64,000 nt of DNA from an uncultured Acetatifactor sp. (GCA_934436435.1 CAKSAN010000004.1:1-64000), one strand, 5' to 3'; counted from the stretch's first letter, positions 38,875 through 48,363 are shown. Notes: generated by a model from the letters alone, not told the origin. Numbers and translations are program-made.

Positions 38875-41406
38875 ATGAACGGCAACAAGACGACAGCAAT
38901 AAGTGCAGAGCGCAGGATGCAGAGAGGGATCTCTGTGCTTGCGTTCCTTGCGCCTGCGCTTATCATGCTGGTCCTTTTTACCATACGAGGCATATATCCT
39001 TTTGGTGACCGGAGCTTTTTGTTCTCCGACATGTACCATCAGTATATGCCTTTTTTAAGTGAATTTGTACACAAGATCAGGGCAGGAGAGGGCCTGTTCT
39101 ATTCCTATAATGTAGGGATCGGCTCGAATTTCCTGGCACTGTATGTCTATTATCTGGCAAGTCCGTTTAACTGGCTGGTATTTTTGCTGCCGGAAAGCCT
39201 GATCATGGAATTTATGAGTTATCTGGTGATCCTGCGGATCGGCCTTATGGGACTTACCTTCAGCATTTATCTGCGGAAGGTTTTCGGCAAGGCGGATCCC
39301 GCGGTGCTGTTATTTTCCACCGCTTACGCCCTGTCCGGCTATCTGGCGGCCTATAACTGGAATGTGATGTGGCTGGACTGCCTGATCCTGCTTCCTCTGA
39401 TCCTGCTGGGAGCGGAGCGGCTGGTCAGAGAGGGCAAATGGGTCATGTATACCGTTACTCTGGGACTTTGCATTCTGACCAACTATTATATTTCCATTAT
39501 GATCTGCATCTTTCTGGTGCTGTATTTCGGCATGCTTCTCATCACGGAATACTATACCATGACAGATGGAAAAAGCAGGAAAGTCCGGATCGTATTCGGC
39601 AGGATCGGAAGATTTGCGTTTGCATCCCTGCTGGCCGGAGGTCTGGCGGCGGCATTGCTGATCCCGGAGGTCTGCGCTATCCTGCGGACGGACTTCGGCA
39701 ACTCTGATTTTCCCAGTACATTGGAGTCCTATTTCTCTGTTTTCGATATGCTGGCGAGACATTGCATGTGCGTGACCACGGAGAGAGGACTGGAACACTG
39801 GCCCAATATCTACTGTGGAGTGGCAGTATTTCTGTTGGTGCCCATGTATGCGCTGAATGAAAAAATATCCATCCGGAAAAGATTCTGCAATCTGGCGCTG
39901 GCGGGATTCCTGCTGTTGAGCTTTGCAACCAATATTCTGGATTTCCTGTGGCATGGTCTGAATTATCCGGATTCCCTGCCGGCAAGACAGTCTTTTTTGT
40001 ATATTTTTCTGATCCTTGTCATGTGTTATGATGCTTTCCGGAATGTGGAGGCCACGACACCCAGACAGATCCTGTATGGCTATCTGGCTGCAGTGGTATT
40101 TCTGTTAGCCTGTGAGAAATTCGTGGAGAGCGAAGATTTTGACACGGGTATTGAGGTGATGACCCTTGTGTTCGTTACGATCTATGCCGTGATCCTGTAT
40201 CTGTACCGGACGAGGAAGGACGAGCTGACAAGACAGGTGCTGGGGATTCTGGTGCTGGCCTGTGTGGTGGCAGAGCTGAGCATCAATACTTTCAATACCA
40301 GTCTGGGTACCACGGGACGCACCGACTATCTGGGAGATCAGGAGGACTATAAGGCACTGTATGCTCTGGCACAGGAACAGGAGGGGGATGACTTCTTCCG
40401 CGTCGAGAAGTTTACCCGCAAGACGAAAAATGACGGCACCCTGACGGGGTATCCCACGGCTTCTGTATTTTCCTCCACCATGAATTCCAGCGTCATGGAT
40501 CTGTATAAAGAACTGGGGATGCGTCACAGCAAGGTCTACTACGGCTATGACGGAGCGACGGCTTTTGTGGCGGCGCTTCTGAATGTGGATTATATGTTCG
40601 GTGAATCGGACAAATATGCAAACAGTCTGTATGAAACGGTGGCAGACAGCGGGGAGATTTATTTATACCACTGCAAGTACACACTGCCCTTCGGCTATGT
40701 GGCACCCACGGGATGGGATGTCCCTAAGGAGAGCAGTGGAGGTGTGAGAGTGCAGAATCAGCTGATGGAAGATCTGGGGATCACGGACACATTGCTGGAA
40801 CGTGCCACCAGTGAGGCTTCCGGGGACAATGTATGTATCACCGCCGACCGGGCAGGCTATTATTATGCACGGATCAATGCCTCGGGCACCAAAAAGGTAC
40901 AGCTGCTGGGCGGTCCTCTGGAGACCCAGGATTACAGTGACTTAAAGGACGGCTCTATCCTGTATCTGGGATATCTGCAACAGGGCGACAGAGTGACTCT
41001 GACCAACGGGGATGATACGGACGATACCCCGAAGGTATCTGCGGAGGCTTATGTGCTGAACGAAGAAGTACTGGCACAGGCAGTGGAATTGTTGTCAAAA
41101 GAGCATCTGGAAAATGTGCAGATGGACAGCACCCACATTTCGGGAACCTTGCATCTAAATGAGGCCGGAAGACTGATTCTGTCCGTACCTTATGAGAAGG
41201 GCTGGACGGTGTGGATCGACGGGGAAAAGGTAGAACCGGAGACCTTCGGGGATGCCCTGATGGCATTTGATCTGGAGGCCGGAGAGCATACGATAAAAAT
41301 GCATTATGTGCCGGATGGATGGAACATCGGTGTTCCGGTAGGCGCGGGAAGTGTGCTGATCCTTGTGGGCTGCGTGCTGTGGCAGAGACGCGGCGGAAAG
41401 AGGTAA
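38875..41406 (+). CDS. YfhO-family polytopic membrane protein
   Basis: 843 residues from ATG 38875 (GGGAGA upstream; GTG 38860 possible). Residues 10 to about 460 contain a dozen or more membrane helices, starting with GDRSFLFSDMYHQYMPFL, the YfhO opening, and YNVGIGSNFLALYVYYLASPFNW. The remainder is an extracellular part with the RTDYLGDQEDYK and SVMDLYKELGMRHSKVYYGY regions, ending in VPYEKGWTVWIDGEKVE and a last membrane helix. The family is GT-C-like; members act in glycosylation of lipoteichoic acid or wall polymers. Placement after an LtaS-like gene fits such a role. Confidence 0.85.
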   Translation: MNGNKTTAISAERRMQRGISVLAFLAPALIMLVLFTIRGIYPFGDRSFLFSDMYHQYMPFLSEFVHKIRAGEGLFYSYNVGIGSNFLALYVYYLASPFNWLVFLLPESLIMEFMSYLVILRIGLMGLTFSIYLRKVFGKADPAVLLFSTAYALSGYLAAYNWNVMWLDCLILLPLILLGAERLVREGKWVMYTVTLGLCILTNYYISIMICIFLVLYFGMLLITEYYTMTDGKSRKVRIVFGRIGRFAFASLLAGGLAAALLIPEVCAILRTDFGNSDFPSTLESYFSVFDMLARHCMCVTTERGLEHWPNIYCGVAVFLLVPMYALNEKISIRKRFCNLALAGFLLLSFATNILDFLWHGLNYPDSLPARQSFLYIFLILVMCYDAFRNVEATTPRQILYGYLAAVVFLLACEKFVESEDFDTGIEVMTLVFVTIYAVILYLYRTRKDELTRQVLGILVLACVVAELSINTFNTSLGTTGRTDYLGDQEDYKALYALAQEQEGDDFFRVEKFTRKTKNDGTLTGYPTASVFSSTMNSSVMDLYKELGMRHSKVYYGYDGATAFVAALLNVDYMFGESDKYANSLYETVADSGEIYLYHCKYTLPFGYVAPTGWDVPKESSGGVRVQNQLMEDLGITDTLLERATSEASGDNVCITADRAGYYYARINASGTKKVQLLGGPLETQDYSDLKDGSILYLGYLQQGDRVTLTNGDDTDDTPKVSAEAYVLNEEVLAQAVELLSKEHLENVQMDSTHISGTLHLNEAGRLILSVPYEKGWTVWIDGEKVEPETFGDALMAFDLEAGEHTIKMHYVPDGWNIGVPVGAGSVLILVGCVLWQRRGGKR

Positions 41407-41419
41407 GAAGGAGCGAATT

Positions 41420-42283
41420 ATGACGAAGAAGAGTATTTGTGATACCCTGCGGCGTACCTGCCTGATTCTGGCGGGATCCTTTATCATGGCAGTCAACTTA
41501 AAGAGCTTTGTCCGCGCCGGGGGACTGATCCCCGGGGGATTCAACGGTCTGACCCGTCTGATCCAGGAGATCAGCGTGCTGCTGTGGCACTGGGAGCCTC
41601 CTTTTTCCGTAATCAACTTTATCTTAAATGCGGTCCCGGTGGTCATCAGCTTTAAATTCATCGGAAAAAAGTTCACCGGTTATTCCTGTCTGATGATTGT
41701 GGTGAGCGGTATTCTGACGGATATCGTGCCGGCTTATCCGGTGACGGAGGATATTCTTCTGATCGCTATTTTTGGTGGACTGATCAACGCACTGGCCATC
41801 AGCCTGTGTCTGTTCGCCAATGCCACCAGCGGCGGCACGGATTTCATTGCGATCTTTTTATCGGAGAAGTACGGTATTGATTCCTGGAATTATATTTTCG
41901 CGGGAAATGTGGTGATCCTTGGAATCGCCGGAGCGCTGTTCGGCTGGGACAAGGCGCTGTACTCCATTATTTTTCAATACACCTCCACCCAGGTGCTGCA
42001 TGTGCTGTACAAGCGCTATCAGAAGCAGACGCTGATCATCGTGACCAGAAGATCTGAAGATGTCTACGAAGCCATTGCGGAGATCACCAATCATGATGCT
42101 ACGCTGATCAAGGGAGAAGGCTGCTATTCCAGACAGGAATGTGATGTGCTGTATTCCGTGGTGGGACGGGATGAGGTGAACAAGGTCGTGAACACGGTGC
42201 GGGAGACCGACCCGGAGGCTTTTGTCAACATGATTCGCACGGAAAATCTGGCGGGCCGGTTCTACCAGAGACCGAATGATTAA
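41420..42283 (+). CDS. YitT-family membrane protein
   Basis: 287 residues from ATG 41420 (AGAAGGAGCG upstream). Five or six membrane helices make up the YitT part: IMAVNLKSFVRAGGLIPGGFNGLTRLIQE, ANATSGGTDFIAIFLSEKYG, and the motif VLHVLYKRYQKQTLIIVT leading to the C-terminal cytoplasmic DUF2179 domain (INHDATLIKGEGCYSRQE-like and VVGRDEVNKVVNTVRETDPEAFV). Function is unknown; other YitT proteins have been proposed as transporters. It is probably co-transcribed with the two genes upstream. Confidence 0.88.
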   Translation: MTKKSICDTLRRTCLILAGSFIMAVNLKSFVRAGGLIPGGFNGLTRLIQEISVLLWHWEPPFSVINFILNAVPVVISFKFIGKKFTGYSCLMIVVSGILTDIVPAYPVTEDILLIAIFGGLINALAISLCLFANATSGGTDFIAIFLSEKYGIDSWNYIFAGNVVILGIAGALFGWDKALYSIIFQYTSTQVLHVLYKRYQKQTLIIVTRRSEDVYEAIAEITNHDATLIKGEGCYSRQECDVLYSVVGRDEVNKVVNTVRETDPEAFVNMIRTENLAGRFYQRPND

Positions 42284-42316
42284 CAGAGGAAAAAGAAGAG
42301 CCTGAGAGTCAGCAGT

Positions 42317-43210
42317 TTAACTGACACTCAGGCTTGCGTATTTTTTCGGGGATACGCCCACGGCCTTAGTGAAGGCTTTGAAGAAGTTGCTGTAGTCCGT
42401 GAAGCCGCTGCGCTCGAAGGCTTCCATGACATTGCCGTTCTCGTTCAGGACAGCCTTGGCGATACTGATGCGGCGGGCGGTGATATACTTATTAATAGTA
42501 GTACCGGTGGCAGACTTGAAGATCCGGCAGATATAGGATTCGCTTAAGTAGAACTGACCGGCCAGCTGTTCCACCGTAATGGGCTGGGAGATATTCTGGT
42601 TGATATAGGCCAGAATATCATCCACCTGATGATTGTAACGATAGCTGCTGTCCTTGTATTCAGTGGGATCCGCAGCAGCTTCCCCGGAAGCCGTCAGCTC
42701 CGCACTGCGGACGAACAGGGTGTTGAGCATGACCATCAGCTCCATGAAGGCTGCGTATTCCGTGATGTCATGGGCAAAGCCCTCCGCGGAAGTGATCTTG
42801 TTGATATAATAGAGGAAACGCTTCTGCTGTTCCTTGTTGAGGGAAAGCTTATGGGAAAAGGGGGCGTTACGGTGAGTGAAGCAAAAGCTTAGATCCGTCT
42901 CTTTCGTGGAGATCTGCTTCATGAAATCCGGTGCCACCGACAGGACGATCCGCTCGTGGACGGAATTATCGATCTGGGTCAGCTTGTGGCTTTCGTACTG
43001 GTTGATGATAAAAAGGTCTCCCGGGGCGATGGTGTAGAAGCAGTTGTCAATAAGAAACTGTTTGCCGCCGCAGATAGAATAGTAGATCTCGTAGCAGTCA
43101 TGGATGTGCATGTCCATGGCTTTTTCTTCTTTATATAAGTGGGCAATGGCAAAGGTCCCGGAGTTCTTACAGTTTTCTATAGCTGTTTTGCATGAAGTAA
43201 GTTCTTCCAT
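42317..43210 (-). CDS. AraC-family regulator, cupin N-terminus
   Basis: 297 residues from the ATG at 43210, preferred because AAAGGA lies upstream; longer frames start at 43219, 43240 or 43267. The N-terminal cupin shows MHIHDCYEIYYSICGG and the pattern PGDLFIINQYESHKL. The C-terminal double helix-turn-helix reads PITVEQLAGQFYLSESYICRIFKSATGTTINKYI and GNVMEAFERSGFTDYSNFFKAFTKAVGVSPKKY. It is divergent from kduI, so it likely senses a uronate or keto-uronate and controls that operon (inference). Confidence 0.9.
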   Translation of the reverse strand: MEELTSCKTAIENCKNSGTFAIAHLYKEEKAMDMHIHDCYEIYYSICGGKQFLIDNCFYTIAPGDLFIINQYESHKLTQIDNSVHERIVLSVAPDFMKQISTKETDLSFCFTHRNAPFSHKLSLNKEQQKRFLYYINKITSAEGFAHDITEYAAFMELMVMLNTLFVRSAELTASGEAAADPTEYKDSSYRYNHQVDDILAYINQNISQPITVEQLAGQFYLSESYICRIFKSATGTTINKYITARRISIAKAVLNENGNVMEAFERSGFTDYSNFFKAFTKAVGVSPKKYASLSVS

Positions 43211-43383
43211 TTTTTTCATCCTTTTTGCTTTTTCTTTCATTAAACACCAAAAGTTCAAAATTTGCAATGTTTAGATTAAAATATGAAAAGACTTTGAGAA
43301 TCTTTTCTAGTATACTTAACTCATACAAAAGAGAAAAGCATTTACAGCCTTTCAAAATTTTTATAAAAATTAGTAAAAATGTG

Positions 43384-43426
43384 TTGGAAATGGTTACAAT
43401 GATATGTTATAATGTAAGTGCTTTCA
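43384..43426 (+). promoter_or_regulatory. kdu operon promoter with overlapping cre-like site
   Basis: TTGGAA (43384-43389) and TATAAT (43408-43413), 18-base spacer. TGTAAGTGCTTTCA (43413-43426) overlaps the promoter's start region and matches the CcpA cre consensus TGWAANCGNTNWCA except for one base. A repressor bound here would block initiation, so carbon catabolite repression is expected, besides control by the divergent AraC protein. Confidence 0.65.
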
Positions 43427-43486
43427 TAAAAAGGTATCATTCAATGACGGCTTGTGTGCCGTCTGTTGAGGAAAGAGAGGCGTAAG

Positions 43487-44347
43487 GTGGAACTTAGAAC
43501 AGCAGTATCACCAAGAGATGTGAAGCATTATACCACAGAGCGTCTGAGAGAAGAGTTTCTGATCCAGAATCTGTTCGTACCCGGCGAGATCAAGCTGGTG
43601 TACAGCCACATCGACAGAATCATTACAGGAGCAGCAGTGCCTGTAACCCCTATCACTCTGACCGCCGGAGATGAGCTCCGTGCAGAGTATTTCTGCCAGA
43701 GAAGAGAGCTGGGTGTGATCAATATCGGCGGAGCAGGTATGATTACCGTTGATGGCAAAGTGTACAAGGTAGGCTACAAGGAAGCCATGTACATAGGAAT
43801 GGGCTCCAAGGAGATCATTTTCGCCAGCGTAGATGAGAAGCAGCCCGCTAAATTTTATCTGAATTCCGCTCCCGCACATAAGACTTATCCTACCGTGCTG
43901 ATCAAGCCGGAAGGCACTCCCGAAGAGGGTGTAGTCATTGTAAAGGATGAGAATAAAGTAGAGCTGGGTACTCTGGAGGATGCCAACCACAGAGTGATCT
44001 GCAAGTATATCCTTCCCGGACAGGTAGAGAGCTGTCAGCTGGAGATGGGTATGACGAAGTTAGAGCCCGGCAGTGTATGGAACACCATGCCCTGTCATAC
44101 ACATGACAGACGTATGGAAGTATATCTGTATTTTGATATGCCTGAGGATGCCTTTGTTATGCACTATATGGGTGAGCCGGATGAGACCCGCCACATCGTA
44201 ATGCGTAACGAGGAGGCAGTGATCTCCCCCAGCTGGTCCATCCATTCCGGATGCGGTTCCAGAGCATATACCTTTATCTGGGGTATGGTCGGAGAGAATC
44301 AGGACTTCGACGACATGGACGGTGTCGACAACAGAGATCTGAAATAA
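43487..44347 (+). CDS. kduI: 5-keto-4-deoxyuronate isomerase
   Basis: 286 residues from GTG 43487 (AGAGAGG upstream). KduI converts 5-keto-4-deoxyuronate, from unsaturated galacturonate of pectin or glycosaminoglycan breakdown, to 3-deoxy-D-glycero-2,5-hexodiulosonate. Bicupin motifs: YSHIDRIITGAAVPV, ELGVINIGGAG, the zinc ligands in MPCHTHDRRMEVYLYFDMPE, and SIHSGCGSRAYTFIWGMVGENQDFDDMD near the end. It is the first gene of a uronate operon. Confidence 0.96.
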   Translation: MELRTAVSPRDVKHYTTERLREEFLIQNLFVPGEIKLVYSHIDRIITGAAVPVTPITLTAGDELRAEYFCQRRELGVINIGGAGMITVDGKVYKVGYKEAMYIGMGSKEIIFASVDEKQPAKFYLNSAPAHKTYPTVLIKPEGTPEEGVVIVKDENKVELGTLEDANHRVICKYILPGQVESCQLEMGMTKLEPGSVWNTMPCHTHDRRMEVYLYFDMPEDAFVMHYMGEPDETRHIVMRNEEAVISPSWSIHSGCGSRAYTFIWGMVGENQDFDDMDGVDNRDLK

Positions 44348-44405
44348 GATCATTTATAAAATGTAACTAAAATAACATTTTTTATAAAGAAAAGGAGAAA
44401 AAACA

Positions 44406-45209
44406 ATGTCAGAATTCACTAATTTCTCACTGGAAGGTAAGGTTGCTCTGGTAACCGGCGCATCTTACGGTATTGGTTTTGCTATCGCTTCCGCATACGC
44501 TGAGTGCGGTGCTACCATCTGCTTCAACGATATCAAGCAGGAGCTGGTAGACAAGGGAATCGCAGCATACGCTGAAAAAGGCATCAAGGCTCACGGCTAT
44601 GTATGTGATGTTACCAATGAAGAAGCAGTTAATGCTATGGTAGCTCAGATCGAGAAGGAAGTAGGCACCATCGATATTCTGGTAAACAACGCAGGTATCA
44701 TCAAGAGAATCCCCATGACCGAGATGACTGCAGATCAGTTCCGTCAGGTAATTGATGTAGACCTGAATGCACCTTTCATCGTATCTAAGGCAGTTATCCC
44801 CGGCATGATCAAGAAGAATCATGGTAAGATCATCAACATCTGCTCCATGATGTCCGAGCTGGGTCGTGAGACCGTATCTGCATACGCAGCAGCTAAGGGC
44901 GGCTTAAAGATGCTGACCAGAAATATCTGTTCCGAGTACGGCCAGTACAACATTCAGTGTAACGGCCTTGGACCCGGTTACATCGAGACTCCTCAGACTG
45001 CTCCTCTTCGTGAGATCCAGCCCGATGGCAGCAGACATCCTTTCGACCAGTTCATCTGCGCTAAGACCCCTGCTAACAGATGGTTAAAGCCCGAAGAGCT
45101 GACCGGTCCCGCTGTATTCCTTGCTTCTGAGGCATCCAATGCAGTGAACGGACACATCCTGTATGTAGATGGCGGTATCCTTGCTTACATCGGCAAGCAG
45201 CCCCAGTAG
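44406..45209 (+). CDS. kduD: 2-dehydro-3-deoxy-D-gluconate 5-dehydrogenase
   Basis: 267 residues, short-chain dehydrogenase. KduD reduces the diketo product of KduI to 2-keto-3-deoxygluconate. Cofactor motif VTGASYGIGFAIA, NNAG, catalytic Ser near IINICSMMSELG, YAAAKGG (Tyr and Lys), and GPGYIETPQT. Upstream is an A+T-rich inverted repeat, TTTATAAAATGT with ACATTTTTTATAAA (44353-44388), and AAAGGAG before the ATG. Confidence 0.95.
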   Translation: MSEFTNFSLEGKVALVTGASYGIGFAIASAYAECGATICFNDIKQELVDKGIAAYAEKGIKAHGYVCDVTNEEAVNAMVAQIEKEVGTIDILVNNAGIIKRIPMTEMTADQFRQVIDVDLNAPFIVSKAVIPGMIKKNHGKIINICSMMSELGRETVSAYAAAKGGLKMLTRNICSEYGQYNIQCNGLGPGYIETPQTAPLREIQPDGSRHPFDQFICAKTPANRWLKPEELTGPAVFLASEASNAVNGHILYVDGGILAYIGKQPQ

Positions 45210-45217
45210 AACCGGCG

Positions 45218-45310
45218 CAGCACGGCTCACGAGTAAATATCCGGTGAGTTTACGAGCCGGATGTAAAGCACGAAGTGCGAATTTACGAGTGAGGAACCGT
45301 AAGGCATGAA
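45218..45310 (+). other. Structured spacer between kduD and the isomerase gene
   Basis: CGGCTC with GAGCCG (near 45223-45264) and CCGG/CCGG arms can fold, and TTTACGAG-type words recur three times with CTCACGAGTAAAT at the left and ATTTACGAGTGAG at the right, nearly inverted. It is probably an RNA hairpin region within the operon mRNA; no known family was recognised. Confidence 0.4.
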
Positions 45311-45392
45311 ATAAAATAAATTACTCACATCAGGTCAGTCGCAGAAGAATTTCGGCGGCTGACTGTTGTGGCGTTTGGAAAAGGAGTATCTC

Positions 45393-46031
45393 ATGAAGAT
45401 AGCTTTGATCAATGAAAACAGTCAGGCTGCCAAGAACGAAATGATCTGTGCTACTCTGAAAAAAGTAGTAGAGCCCATGGGTCATGAAGTATTCAACTAC
45501 GGTATGTGCGGTGCAGAGGATCCCAATTCCCTGACCTATGTACAGAACGGTATTTTGGCAGCAGTTCTTTTAAACTCCGGTGCAGCGGATTTCGTTATCA
45601 CGGGATGCGGAACCGGCGAAGGTGCCATGCTTGCATGCAATTCCTTCCCCAAGGTTCTGTGCGGACATATTGAGTCCCCTTTGGATGCTTACCTGTTTTC
45701 TCAGGTAAACGACGGTAACTGTGTAGCACTTCCTTTTGCAGAGAACTTCGGCTGGGGCGGTGAACTGAATTTACAGTATACCTTTGAAAAGCTGTTTTGT
45801 GCTCCCGGCGGCGGTGGATATCCCCCTGAGAGAGTCGTTCCCGAGCAGCGCAACAAGAAGATTCTGGATCAGGTAAAAGAAGTAACTCATACCGATATGG
45901 TTACCATCCTGAAGAATCTGGATCGCGAACTGGTAAAGGGTGCTTTATCCGGTGACAAGTTTAAAGAGTATTTCTTCGCAAACTGCAAGTGCGACAAGAT
46001 TGCTGAGGCAGTGAAGGAAGTACTGGCTTAA
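45393..46031 (+). CDS. RpiB/LacAB-type sugar-phosphate isomerase
   Basis: 212 residues from ATG 45393 (AAAAGGAG upstream). The N-terminal strand MKIALINENSQAAKN, VITGCGTGEGAMLACN and the GHIESPLDAYLFSQVNDGNCVALP segment match the RpiB/LacA/LacB family, with about 60 extra C-terminal residues (KILDQVKEVTHTDMVTIL). In kdu loci of Clostridia this type lies with KduI and KduD. It may catalyse a keto-aldose isomerisation in the uronate route or an alternative to KduI; the substrate cannot be read from the sequence. Confidence 0.82.
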   Translation: MKIALINENSQAAKNEMICATLKKVVEPMGHEVFNYGMCGAEDPNSLTYVQNGILAAVLLNSGAADFVITGCGTGEGAMLACNSFPKVLCGHIESPLDAYLFSQVNDGNCVALPFAENFGWGGELNLQYTFEKLFCAPGGGGYPPERVVPEQRNKKILDQVKEVTHTDMVTILKNLDRELVKGALSGDKFKEYFFANCKCDKIAEAVKEVLA

Positions 46032-46115
46032 TTTTTTGCAGAAACATTTTCGACAGGATCTCCTGCGAAGATTTTTCACATAACTATTAGTCTATAAGAC
46101 AGAAAGGTGTTATTT

Positions 46116-47081
46116 ATGAACGCAGTATTAGAGCAAATCAGCAAGATCGGTATCGTACCGGTTGTAAAAATTGACAACGCAGCAGATGCACTTCCTCTGG
46201 CAAAGGCACTTTGCGCAGGCGGACTTCCCTGTGCAGAGGTTACTTTCCGTACCAGCGCAGCAGCAGAAGCTATTAAGATCATGACCGACAACTTCCCCAA
46301 CATGTGTGTTGGGGCAGGTACTGTTCTGAACGCAGAGCAAGTTGATGCAGCAGTAGCAGCAGGCGCTAAGTTCATCGTAAGCCCCGGCTTAAATCCCAGA
46401 ACCGTTAAGTATTGTGTAGAGAAGAACATCCCCATCACTCCCGGTACTTCAAGCCCCAGCGACATCGAGCAGGCTATCGAGCTTGGTTTGGACGTAGTAA
46501 AGTTCTTCCCCGCTGAGCAGTCCGGCGGTCTGGCTAAGATCAAGGCTATGGCAGCTCCTTATGTAAACATGAAGTTCATGCCTACCGGCGGTGTAAACGC
46601 TAAGAACCTGACTTCTTACCTTGACTTCCCCAAGATCATCGCCTGTGGTGGCTCCTGGATGGTTCCCGGCGACCTGATCAACGCCGGTGAGTGGGACAAG
46701 ATCGAGCAGCTGACCAGAGAAGCAGTACAGACCATGCTGGGCTTCGAACTGGCTCACGTTGGTGTCAATGCAGAGAACGAGGAAGAGGCTGTTAAGGCTG
46801 CTAACCGTTTCGCATTCATCTTCGGTATGCCCGCTAAGGTTGGCAACAGCTCCGTATTCGCAGGTTCTGCTCTGGAAGTTATGAAGACTCCTTACCTGGG
46901 CAAGAACGGCCACATTGCTGTTAAGACCAACTACATCGAGAGAGCTGTCAACTACCTGAGCACTGTTCTGGGCGTTGAGTTCAACGAAGAGTCCGCTAAG
47001 AGAGATGCCAAGGGTAATCTGAAGGCTATCTACCTGAAAGAGGAGATCGGCGGCTTCGCAGTTCATCTGGTACAGAAATAA
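46116..47081 (+). CDS. eda: KHG/KDPG aldolase fused to a VOC-like domain
   Basis: 321 residues from ATG 46116 (AGAAAGGTG upstream). Residues 1 to about 210 are a class I aldolase: VPVVKIDNAADALPLAKAL, AEVTFRTSAAAEAI, VGAGTVLNAEQV, VKFFPAEQSGG with the Schiff-base Lys, and MPTGGVNAKNL. It splits 2-keto-3-deoxy-6-phosphogluconate to pyruvate and glyceraldehyde 3-phosphate. Residues about 212-321 (LAHVGVNAENEEEAVKAANRFAFIFG; GHIAVKTNYIERAVNYLSTVLG) look like a glyoxalase/VOC fold of unknown purpose. It works after KdgK. Confidence 0.92.
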   Translation: MNAVLEQISKIGIVPVVKIDNAADALPLAKALCAGGLPCAEVTFRTSAAAEAIKIMTDNFPNMCVGAGTVLNAEQVDAAVAAGAKFIVSPGLNPRTVKYCVEKNIPITPGTSSPSDIEQAIELGLDVVKFFPAEQSGGLAKIKAMAAPYVNMKFMPTGGVNAKNLTSYLDFPKIIACGGSWMVPGDLINAGEWDKIEQLTREAVQTMLGFELAHVGVNAENEEEAVKAANRFAFIFGMPAKVGNSSVFAGSALEVMKTPYLGKNGHIAVKTNYIERAVNYLSTVLGVEFNEESAKRDAKGNLKAIYLKEEIGGFAVHLVQK

Positions 47082-47084
47082 GAT

Positions 47085-47186
47085 AGGATTCTGAAAACCG
47101 GACGGATCCGTCGACTGCATATTTCAGTCACGGACCCGCTCCCGCTTCGGCCCTCCCGTAACTAAAACCCGCAGTCGACGAATCCT
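47085..47186 (+). repeat. Long inverted-repeat spacer between eda and kdgK
   Basis: Nested arms: AGGATTC (47085-47091) with GAATCCT (47180-47186), CGTCGACTGC (47109-47118) with GCAGTCGACG (47171-47180), and an inner AGTCACGG/CCGTAACT pair. There is no T-run after it, so it is likely an intraoperonic RNA structure rather than a strong terminator. Confidence 0.6.
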
Positions 47187-47260
47187 GTTTTGCGGATGGA
47201 ATTAAGACTGTGAAGATGTTATAACAAAGTTAATTAAATGTGAGAAAGGAATATACCAAA

Positions 47261-48292
47261 ATGGCAAAAGTAATTACCATGGGTGAGATCATGCTGAGAC
47301 TGTCCACCCCCAATAACGAGAAATTTATCCAGGCAGACGAGTTCGATATCAACTACGGCGGCGGTGAAGCTAACGTAGCTGTATCTCTGGCTAACTACGG
47401 TCATGACGCTGAGTTCGTTACCGCAGTTCCCGACAACGAGATCGGTGAGTGCGCAGTAGCAGCTCTGAGAAAGTATAATGTATGCACCAAGCACATCGCA
47501 AGATGCGGTGAGAGACTGGGTATCTACTATCTGGAGAGTGGTTCTTCCATGAGACCTTCCAAGGTTGTATACGATAGAGCACATTCCTCTATCTCTACTG
47601 CAACCGAGGCTGACTTCGATTTCGATGAGATCTTCGAAGGCGCTGACTGGTTCCATTTCACCGGTATTACCCCTGCTGTATCCGACGCTGCTGCAGAGCT
47701 GACCGAGAAGGCTCTGATCGCTGCCAAGAAGCACGGCGTAAAGGTATCCGTAGACCTGAACTTCCGTAAGAAGCTGTGGAGCTCCGAGAAGGCACAGAAG
47801 GTTATGACCAACCTGATGAAGTACGTTGATGTATGTATCGGTAACGAAGAAGATGCTGAGCTGGTACTTGGCTTCAAGCCCGGCGATACCGATGTTACCA
47901 GCGGTGAGCTGGAGCTGGCTGGTTACAAGTCCATCTTCGAGCAGATGGTTGACAAGTTCAACTTCGAGTACTGTGTATCCTCTCTGCGTGTAAGCCATTC
48001 CGCTTCCGATAACGGCTGGTCTGCTTGCATCTACTCCAGAGATACCAAGGAGTTCTATCACTCCAAAGAGTACAGCATCCATCCCATCGTTGACCGTGTA
48101 GGCGGCGGCGACTCCTTCGCAGGCGGCGTGATCTGCGGTATGCTGGATGGCAAGAACTTCAAGGATGCTCTTGAGTACGGCGTAGCTGCATCCGCTCTGA
48201 AGCACACCATCCCCGGCGACTTCAACCTGGTATCCAGAAAAGAAGTTGAGACCCTGGCTGGCGGCGACGCTTCCGGACGTGTACAGAGATAA
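47261..48292 (+). CDS. kdgK: 2-keto-3-deoxygluconate kinase
   Basis: 343 residues from ATG 47261 (GAAAGGAA upstream). PfkB family: MGEIMLRLSTPNNEKF, the substrate-lid motif YGGGEANVAVSLANYG, VDLNFRKKLW, CIGNEEDAELVLG, and the anion-hole and catalytic Asp motif DRVGGGDSFAGGVICG. In a kdu-eda operon its substrate is 2-keto-3-deoxygluconate, giving KDPG for Eda. Codons here and in kduD and eda lean towards GCT, GGT and AAC, as in highly expressed genes, unlike the B12 genes. Confidence 0.92.
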   Translation: MAKVITMGEIMLRLSTPNNEKFIQADEFDINYGGGEANVAVSLANYGHDAEFVTAVPDNEIGECAVAALRKYNVCTKHIARCGERLGIYYLESGSSMRPSKVVYDRAHSSISTATEADFDFDEIFEGADWFHFTGITPAVSDAAAELTEKALIAAKKHGVKVSVDLNFRKKLWSSEKAQKVMTNLMKYVDVCIGNEEDAELVLGFKPGDTDVTSGELELAGYKSIFEQMVDKFNFEYCVSSLRVSHSASDNGWSACIYSRDTKEFYHSKEYSIHPIVDRVGGGDSFAGGVICGMLDGKNFKDALEYGVAASALKHTIPGDFNLVSRKEVETLAGGDASGRVQR

Positions 48293-48327
48293 GATTCTGG
48301 AAATAGAATAGTGTAAAAATCAAAAGG

Positions 48328-48363
48328 ACTCACCTGCGTGGTAACATGCAGGTGAGTTTTTTT
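48328..48363 (+). terminator. Intrinsic terminator of the kdu operon
   Basis: ACTCACCTGC (48328-48337) pairs exactly with GCAGGTGAGT (48348-48357), ten-base loop, followed by seven T residues. Confidence 0.92.

Noticed and set aside
47234..48205. 323-codon minus-strand frame under kdgK
   Set aside because: Antisense of a clear PfkB kinase with strong codon bias, which opens shadow frames.
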